Shown here piece by piece: positions 5,554 through 9,817 of a DNA stretch of 9,817 nucleotides. The stretch comes from Pseudomonadota bacterium. GTDB taxonomy: Bacteria; Pseudomonadota; Gammaproteobacteria; Burkholderiales; Casimicrobiaceae. Each line of letters begins with the position of its first letter. Within the stretch, counting starts at the first letter, position 1. Made by a program: the position numbers and the translations under genes. The stretch is taken from contig JAKPSO010000592.1 of assembly GCA_029571495.1 (NCBI GenBank), forward strand, positions 1 through 9,817, given 5' to 3'. Below the pieces are notes generated by a model. The model saw only the letters and a list, made by a program, of their open reading frames with translations. It had not been told where the DNA came from and made no database searches.

Positions 5554-6810
5554 ATGGCCGAAAAGTCATCGAGCGACAAGCTCCTCTACTGTTCGTTTTG
5601 CGGCAAGAGCCAGCATGAGGTACGCAAACTCATTGCGGGCCCGTCTGTGTTCATCTGCGACGAGTGCATTGACCTTTGCAACGACATCATCAAAGAAGAA
5701 GTTCAGGCCGATACGGCTGAACGTCCCGGCGCCAAGCGACTGCCGACGCCGCATGAGATTCGCGAGAAGCTTGATCAGTACGTAATCGGGCAAGACCACG
5801 CGAAGAAGATCCTGTCTGTCGCGGTGTACAACCACTTTAAGCGGATCGACTCCAATCTTAAAGACAACGACGTTGAGCTGGCGAAGAGCAATATCCTCGT
5901 CGTAGGCCCAACCGGTTCAGGCAAGACCTTGCTTGCGCAGACGCTCGCACGGCTGCTTGATGTGCCATTTGTCATCGCGGACGCAACGACCCTAACAGAA
6001 GCTGGGTACGTCGGTGAAGACGTTGAAAACATTATTCAGAAGTTGCTGCAAACTTGCGATTACGACGTTGAGCGTGCGCAGCGAGGGATCGTTTACATCG
6101 ACGAAATCGACAAGATTTCGCGCAAGGGAGAAAACCCGTCGATCACTCGTGACGTGTCGGGCGAAGGCGTGCAACAGGCGTTGCTCAAGCTGATCGAAGG
6201 CACGAACGCGTCTGTACCTCCACAGGGCGGGCGCAAGCACCCGAACCAAGAGTTTGTGACGGTTAACACCGCGAACATTTTGTTTATTGTGGGCGGCGCT
6301 TTCGAAGGGCTTGATCGCATTATTCGGCAACGATCTGCGAAAACTGGAATTGGCTTCGGCGCGGAAGTTGTGTCGCCAGATGATCGCAGCACGATCAGCG
6401 CGCTTCTTCGCGACACCGAACCAGATGACTTGATTCGGTTTGGTCTGATCCCTGAGCTGGTTGGCCGCTTGCCGGTCGTGGCAACGCTTGACGAGCTCAA
6501 CGAAGCGGCATTGATCGAAATTTTGGTGCGTCCAAAAAATGCCTTGGTGAAGCAGTACCAGAAAATGTTCCGGCTGGAAAACGTCGAGCTCGAAGTGCGC
6601 GAAAGCGCACTTGCGGCCATCGCTCGGCGCGCGATTAAACGTCGTACCGGCGCGCGTGGTTTGCGGTCGATAGTTGAATCTCTGCTACTCGACATCATGT
6701 ACGACTTACCGTCGCTCACTAATCTGCAACGCGTTGTCATCGACGAGTCTACGATTGAAAACGATGCACGCCCTCTATTGATTTACAGCGAACCAAGCAA
6801 AGTGGCCTGA
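5554..6810 (+). CDS. clpX: ATP-dependent Clp protease ATP-binding subunit ClpX
   Basis: The hexameric AAA+ unfoldase that recognises tagged substrates and threads them into ClpP; 418 residues, within the usual range. The N-terminal zinc-binding dimerisation domain has its four cysteines at C13, C16, C35 and C38. The AAA+ module shows Walker A GPTGSGKT (118-125), pore-1 loop GYVG (151-154), Walker B IVYIDEIDK (D183, E184), the substrate-contacting RKH loop (227-229) and the IGF loop (266-268) that docks onto ClpP. Sensor 2 lies in RRTGARGLRS near residue 370. All elements for ATP use and ClpP pairing are therefore present. It lies 152 bases after clpP, in the standard order. The ribosome binding site is weak: only GGA at 5539-5541, 12 bases before the ATG. 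The spacing to lon is 49 bases. Confidence 0.97.
   Translation: MAEKSSSDKLLYCSFCGKSQHEVRKLIAGPSVFICDECIDLCNDIIKEEVQADTAERPGAKRLPTPHEIREKLDQYVIGQDHAKKILSVAVYNHFKRIDSNLKDNDVELAKSNILVVGPTGSGKTLLAQTLARLLDVPFVIADATTLTEAGYVGEDVENIIQKLLQTCDYDVERAQRGIVYIDEIDKISRKGENPSITRDVSGEGVQQALLKLIEGTNASVPPQGGRKHPNQEFVTVNTANILFIVGGAFEGLDRIIRQRSAKTGIGFGAEVVSPDDRSTISALLRDTEPDDLIRFGLIPELVGRLPVVATLDELNEAALIEILVRPKNALVKQYQKMFRLENVELEVRESALAAIARRAIKRRTGARGLRSIVESLLLDIMYDLPSLTNLQRVVIDESTIENDARPLLIYSEPSKVA
6754..6778 (+). promoter_or_regulatory. Possible sigma32-type promoter for lon inside the end of clpX
   Basis: ATTGAAA (6754-6760) matches six of seven bases of the heat-shock -35 consensus CTTGAAA. After 10 bases comes CCCTCTAT (6771-6778), a partial match to CCCCATNT. 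The spacer is one base shorter than the usual lower limit. Transcription would start near 6786, giving a leader of about 74 bases. lon is a classic heat-shock gene, so some such promoter is expected near here, but this match could be chance. Confidence 0.22.
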
Positions 6811-6859
6811 TCCACTCGTTGACTGCACGCGTGGTTCGCGCGAAGAAAGAAAGTTCGCT

Positions 6860-9292
6860 ATGTCTGATACGAACCTCCCCGAAAACGACGGTGAAAACGT
6901 CGGCGAAACGCTGACGTATCCTCTGCTGCCGCTGCGCGACGTCGTCGTTTTCCCGCATATGGTGATTCCGCTTTTTGTGGGTCGTCCGAAGTCCATTAAG
7001 GCTCTCGAAGTGGCCATGGAAAGCGGTAAGCACATCCTGCTCGTGGCGCAGAAGTCCGCAGCAAAGGATGACCCGACGCCGGAAGACTTGTACGAAACAG
7101 GTTGCGTCGCGACAGTTTTGCAAATGCTGAAGCTGCCAGACGGCACCGTCAAGGTGCTCGTCGAAGGTTTGCACCGCGCGCTTCTCACGGCGCTCACTAA
7201 CAATGGCGAGTTCTTCTCCGGAGAGGCACGCCCGATTCCATCGAACGACGACGGTGCCGCCGAAGTTGAAGCGCTACGCCGTGCGCTGCTCGCGAACTTT
7301 GATCAGTTCGTAAAACTGAACAAGAAGATTCCCGCCGAAATTTTGGCTTCGATGGCGGGCATTGATGACGGTGGTCGTCTCGCTGACTCCATCGCAGCGC
7401 ATCTGCCGCTGAAGCTTGAGCAAAAACAAGAGGTGCTCGAGGTGCCCTCGGTGGCCAAGCGCATTGAGCATCTGATGGGCCTCATTGAGGCAGAGATTGA
7501 CATTCTCCAAGTTGAGAAACGCATTCGTGGTCGCGTGAAGCGCCAGATGGAGAAGAGTCAGCGTGAGTATTACCTGAACGAGCAGGTAAAGGCTATCCAG
7601 AAAGAGCTCGGCGACGGTGAAGACCAAGCCGAGATCGACGAGCTCCAGAAGAAGATCAAAGCGGCAGGCATGAGCAAAGAGGCGCTTGAAAAGGCCGAAG
7701 CCGAGCTCAAGAAACTCAAAATGATGTCGCCGATGTCGGCTGAAGCGACGGTCGTGCGCAACTACCTCGACGTGCTGGTGGGCTTGCCTTGGAAGAAGAA
7801 GAGCAAGGTTTCGAAAGACCTTTCAAAGGCCATCGAGATCCTCGAAGCAGATCACTACGGCCTTGAAAAAGTCAAAGAACGCATTACCGAGTACCTCGCC
7901 GTGCATCAGCGCGTCGACAAGGTCAAAGCCCCGATCCTCTGCCTGGTGGGCCCTCCCGGCGTAGGTAAGACCTCGCTGGGGCAATCGATCGCCCGTGCGA
8001 CCAATCGTAAGTTTGTTCGCATGTCGCTCGGTGGAGTGCGTGACGAATCGGAAATCCGTGGCCACCGCCGTACATACATCGGCTCATTGCCGGGAAAAGT
8101 ACTGACCAACCTCTCGAAGGTCGGTGTGCGCAATCCATTGTTCCTGCTCGACGAAATCGACAAGATGGGTCAGGACTTCCGCGGCGATCCGGCTTCCGCC
8201 TTGCTCGAAGTGCTCGACCCCGAGCAGAATCACACGTTTGCTGATCATTATGTTGAAGTCGATTTTGACTTATCCGACGTGATGTTTGTTGCAACAGCGA
8301 ATAGCTACAACTTGCCGGCTCCGCTGCTGGACCGAATGGAGATTATTCGCCTGTCGGGGTACACCGAGGACGAAAAAGTCAACATTGCACAGAAATATCT
8401 GCTGCCAAAGCAGATTTCGAACAACGGCGTGAAGGCGGGCGAAATTGATGTACGCGAAGACGCGATTCGTGACATCGTGCGCTATTACACGCGTGAAGCG
8501 GGTGTGCGCGGTCTCGAACGCGAGATTTCCAAGCTTTGCCGTAAGACGATCAAGAAAATCCTCACACACAAAGACAAGTCGACGGCTGTCATCTCTGCTG
8601 AGAATTTGGCCGAATATCTCGGTGTCCGTAAGTACACGTTTGGTATCGCAGAAAACGTGAACCAAGTCGGACAGGTCAATGGCTTGGCATGGACCGAGGT
8701 CGGTGGCGATTTGCTCACGGTGGAGGCTGTTGCGTTGCCTGGCAAGGGCGGTGTCAAACACACCGGCAAATTGGGCGACGTGATGCAAGAATCGGTCGCT
8801 GCTGCCGTGTCGGTCGTGCGAGCTCGCGCGAAGAAACTCGGCATCAAGGCGGACTTCTACGAAAAGAACGACTTGCACCTTCACTTCCCTGAAGGCGCGG
8901 TTCCCAAAGACGGCCCTAGCGCTGGTATCGCAATCGCAACTGCGATTGTGTCGACACTGACGGGCATTCCGGTACGTGCAACAGTGGGCATGACGGGCGA
9001 AATCACGCTACGTGGAGAGGTGTTGCCAATCGGCGGTCTGAAAGAGAAATTACTCGCCGCACAACGCGGCGGCCTGACCACGGTATTGATTCCTGAACAG
9101 AACGTTAAGGATCTCGCGGAGATACCCGACAATGTTAAGAATGTTCTTGAAATTCGCCCAGTGAAATGGATCGATGAGGTGCTTGCGCTCGCGTTGGAGC
9201 ATGCACCCGTGCCGTTGCCTGATGATGCTGCGCTGCCAGTGACGGCGGCGAAGGATCCGGCAGCCGCTTCAGAGGCGGTTGTTAAGCACTGA
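6860..9292 (+). CDS. lon: ATP-dependent protease La (Lon)
   Basis: A homohexameric AAA+ serine protease that removes misfolded and short-lived regulatory proteins; 810 residues, type LonA. The N-terminal substrate domain starts at LTYPLLPLRDVVVFPHMVIPLFVGR (18-42). It continues into the long helical linker (about 190-300: QREYYLNEQVKAIQKELG, then a Lys/Glu-rich coiled coil). The AAA+ core has Walker A GPPGVGKT (364-371) and Walker B LFLLDEIDK (D431, E432). The protease domain carries the Ser-Lys dyad: Ser687 in KDGPSAG and Lys730 in GGLKEK, 43 residues apart as in E. coli (679/722). The last 25-30 residues are a Pro/Ala-rich tail beyond the conserved end, of unknown meaning. The ATG at 6860 follows a purine-rich GAAGAAAGAAAG stretch (6842-6853), a weak ribosome binding site. 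The close spacing to clpX suggests partial co-transcription. Confidence 0.97.
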   Translation: MSDTNLPENDGENVGETLTYPLLPLRDVVVFPHMVIPLFVGRPKSIKALEVAMESGKHILLVAQKSAAKDDPTPEDLYETGCVATVLQMLKLPDGTVKVLVEGLHRALLTALTNNGEFFSGEARPIPSNDDGAAEVEALRRALLANFDQFVKLNKKIPAEILASMAGIDDGGRLADSIAAHLPLKLEQKQEVLEVPSVAKRIEHLMGLIEAEIDILQVEKRIRGRVKRQMEKSQREYYLNEQVKAIQKELGDGEDQAEIDELQKKIKAAGMSKEALEKAEAELKKLKMMSPMSAEATVVRNYLDVLVGLPWKKKSKVSKDLSKAIEILEADHYGLEKVKERITEYLAVHQRVDKVKAPILCLVGPPGVGKTSLGQSIARATNRKFVRMSLGGVRDESEIRGHRRTYIGSLPGKVLTNLSKVGVRNPLFLLDEIDKMGQDFRGDPASALLEVLDPEQNHTFADHYVEVDFDLSDVMFVATANSYNLPAPLLDRMEIIRLSGYTEDEKVNIAQKYLLPKQISNNGVKAGEIDVREDAIRDIVRYYTREAGVRGLEREISKLCRKTIKKILTHKDKSTAVISAENLAEYLGVRKYTFGIAENVNQVGQVNGLAWTEVGGDLLTVEAVALPGKGGVKHTGKLGDVMQESVAAAVSVVRARAKKLGIKADFYEKNDLHLHFPEGAVPKDGPSAGIAIATAIVSTLTGIPVRATVGMTGEITLRGEVLPIGGLKEKLLAAQRGGLTTVLIPEQNVKDLAEIPDNVKNVLEIRPVKWIDEVLALALEHAPVPLPDDAALPVTAAKDPAAASEAVVKH

Positions 9293-9438
9293 CAAGCGCA
9301 TTCACAAGGCCGTTCGCGCGGTTTCGTAGTAGACTCGCGCCCTACGTTTTCCAACCTGCTTCGGCGCGCCTGAATGGGCGTAGCACGGAGTGAAAAATCG
9401 TTGAAGTCCAAACCATTGGTGAAAGGGGACAAAAAAAT
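9293..9438 (+). other. lon-hupB spacer with the hupB ribosome binding site
   Basis: A 146-base gap without a gene. No hairpin with a U-run is seen after lon. The strong purine site AAAGGGGA (9422-9429), followed by an A-run, precedes the hupB ATG and decides its start. The 8-base palindrome GGCGCGCC (9363-9370) lies mid-spacer. No promoter with both elements could be supported, although hupB is normally expressed from its own. Confidence 0.4.
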
Positions 9439-9711
9439 ATGAACAAGGCAGAACTGATCGAGAGCATCGCGAAGAGCGCAGACGTTTCGAAGGCCGCCGC
9501 AACGCGCGCACTCGACGGAGCAATCAAAGCGATCTCTGTCGCGCTGAAGAAGGGTGACGTCGTCACGCTCGTCGGCTTCGGTAGCTTCTACGTTGGCAAG
9601 CGCACAGCGCGCACTGGCCGTAACCCACGCACTGGCGCTGCGATCAAAATCAAAGCCGCTAAGGTTCCAAAGTTCCGCGCTGGCAAAGCATTGAAAGATG
9701 CGATAAACTAG
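9439..9711 (+). CDS. hupB: DNA-binding protein HU
   Basis: A 90-residue histone-like nucleoid protein that binds and bends DNA as a dimer with little sequence preference. The sequence has the full HU/IHF layout: the N-terminal helical dimer body (MNKAELIESIAKSADVSKAA), the turn GDVVTLVGFGSF (39-50), then the beta arm with RTGRNPRTG. Pro63 is the residue that wedges between base pairs at the arm tip. The end (AAKVPKFRAGKALKDAIN) is standard. It is HU rather than IHF because of the GFGSF turn, the MNK start and its place after lon, where hupB lies in many beta- and gammaproteobacteria. It resembles betaproteobacterial HU most closely from memory. The AAAGGGGA ribosome binding site is strong, as expected for an abundant protein. 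Confidence 0.96.
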   Translation: MNKAELIESIAKSADVSKAAATRALDGAIKAISVALKKGDVVTLVGFGSFYVGKRTARTGRNPRTGAAIKIKAAKVPKFRAGKALKDAIN

Positions 9712-9791
9712 CAGGCTTCGCTGATGGATTGTTAGCAATAGCAAATCACTTCAGCGGACCGTCTCGGTAGGCTCTCGGGTTTAGCGAGAAT
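9712..9791 (+). other. hupB-tRNA spacer with small repeats
   Basis: CGCTGA (9719-9724) and TCAGCG (9751-9756) form a 6 bp inverted repeat enclosing a perfect tandem TAGCAA-TAGCAA (9733-9744). A second small stem TCTCG/CGAGA (9773-9777 with 9785-9789) ends two bases before the tRNA. Neither has a U-run. A weak TAGGCT (9768-9773) could be the tRNA -10 element, but no -35 partner was found. Confidence 0.3.
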
Positions 9792-9817
9792 GGGTGCTTA
9801 GCTCAGTTGGTAGAGCG
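9792..9817 (+). tRNA. 5' part of a tRNA, probably tRNA-Val
   Basis: The window ends 26 bases into a tRNA. The acceptor strand GGGTGCT, then TA, the D stem GCTC/GAGC and D loop AGTTGGTA are all in register. The anticodon is not in the window. GGGTG at the start and the position after hupB point to tRNA-Val (UAC). tRNA-Lys has a similar start (usually GGGTC) and cannot be strictly excluded. Confidence 0.75.

Noticed and set aside
6093..6740. 215-codon minus-strand frame inside clpX
   Set aside because: Ser/Arg-rich composition typical of an antisense frame, with no domain; clpX on the other strand is fully conserved.
9363..9370. GGCGCGCC palindrome in the lon-hupB spacer as an operator
   Set aside because: A GC-only 8-base palindrome is not surprising at this base composition and no partner site is present.
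8881..9744. 287-codon minus-strand frame spanning the end of lon, the spacer and all of hupB
   Set aside because: It lies opposite two clearly real genes and has low-complexity composition; no start signal or family match is seen.
1..9817. Mobile element, CRISPR array, toxin-antitoxin or defence genes
   Set aside because: No transposase, integrase, regular repeat array or compositional break was seen; the window is filled with conserved housekeeping genes.

Overview
The window reads as ordinary chromosomal DNA of a proteobacterium, most likely a betaproteobacterium. This rests on three things: the gene order tRNA-Leu, tig, clpP, clpX, lon, hupB, tRNA; a ClpP N-terminal half and an HU protein that resemble betaproteobacterial versions from memory; and a complete hpnCDE squalene module. 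No mobile element, CRISPR array, toxin system or compositional island was seen. Gene starts, frames and conserved residues are all intact. The genus cannot be told from this window alone.

Left part, minus strand (1-3008): hpnC, hpnD and hpnE form a tight operon read toward the window start. HpnD condenses two farnesyl diphosphates to presqualene diphosphate, HpnC turns this into hydroxysqualene, and HpnE reduces that to squalene. Each junction is a 4-base ATGA overlap. One base after the hpnE stop a further gene begins; only 12 codons are visible, and they look like the start of an AIG2/gamma-glutamylcyclotransferase-like protein. No cyclase or other hopanoid gene is in view, so hopanoids as the end product are an inference.

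Middle (3009-3302): a divergent control region. A perfect TATAAT serves the plus-strand tRNA-Leu(UAG). The same bases read backward give TATTAT pointing at hpnC, a possible bidirectional promoter. Between the tRNA and tig lies a 161-base leader with two nested inverted repeats.

Right part, plus strand (3303-9817): the protein quality-control cluster. Trigger factor catches nascent chains at the ribosome exit. ClpX unfolds substrates and feeds them to the ClpP peptidase. Lon is the second major ATP-dependent protease. hupB (nucleoid protein HU) follows, then the first 26 bases of another tRNA, probably tRNA-Val. clpP has a good promoter with overlapping sigma70-like and sigma32-like elements and a hairpin just before its ribosome binding site. 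clpX and lon have weaker promoter candidates of their own.

No undescribed system was found. The points most worth checking are the shared -10 element, the tig and clpP leader structures, the unusual ClpP N-terminus, and the identity of the truncated gene at the left edge.
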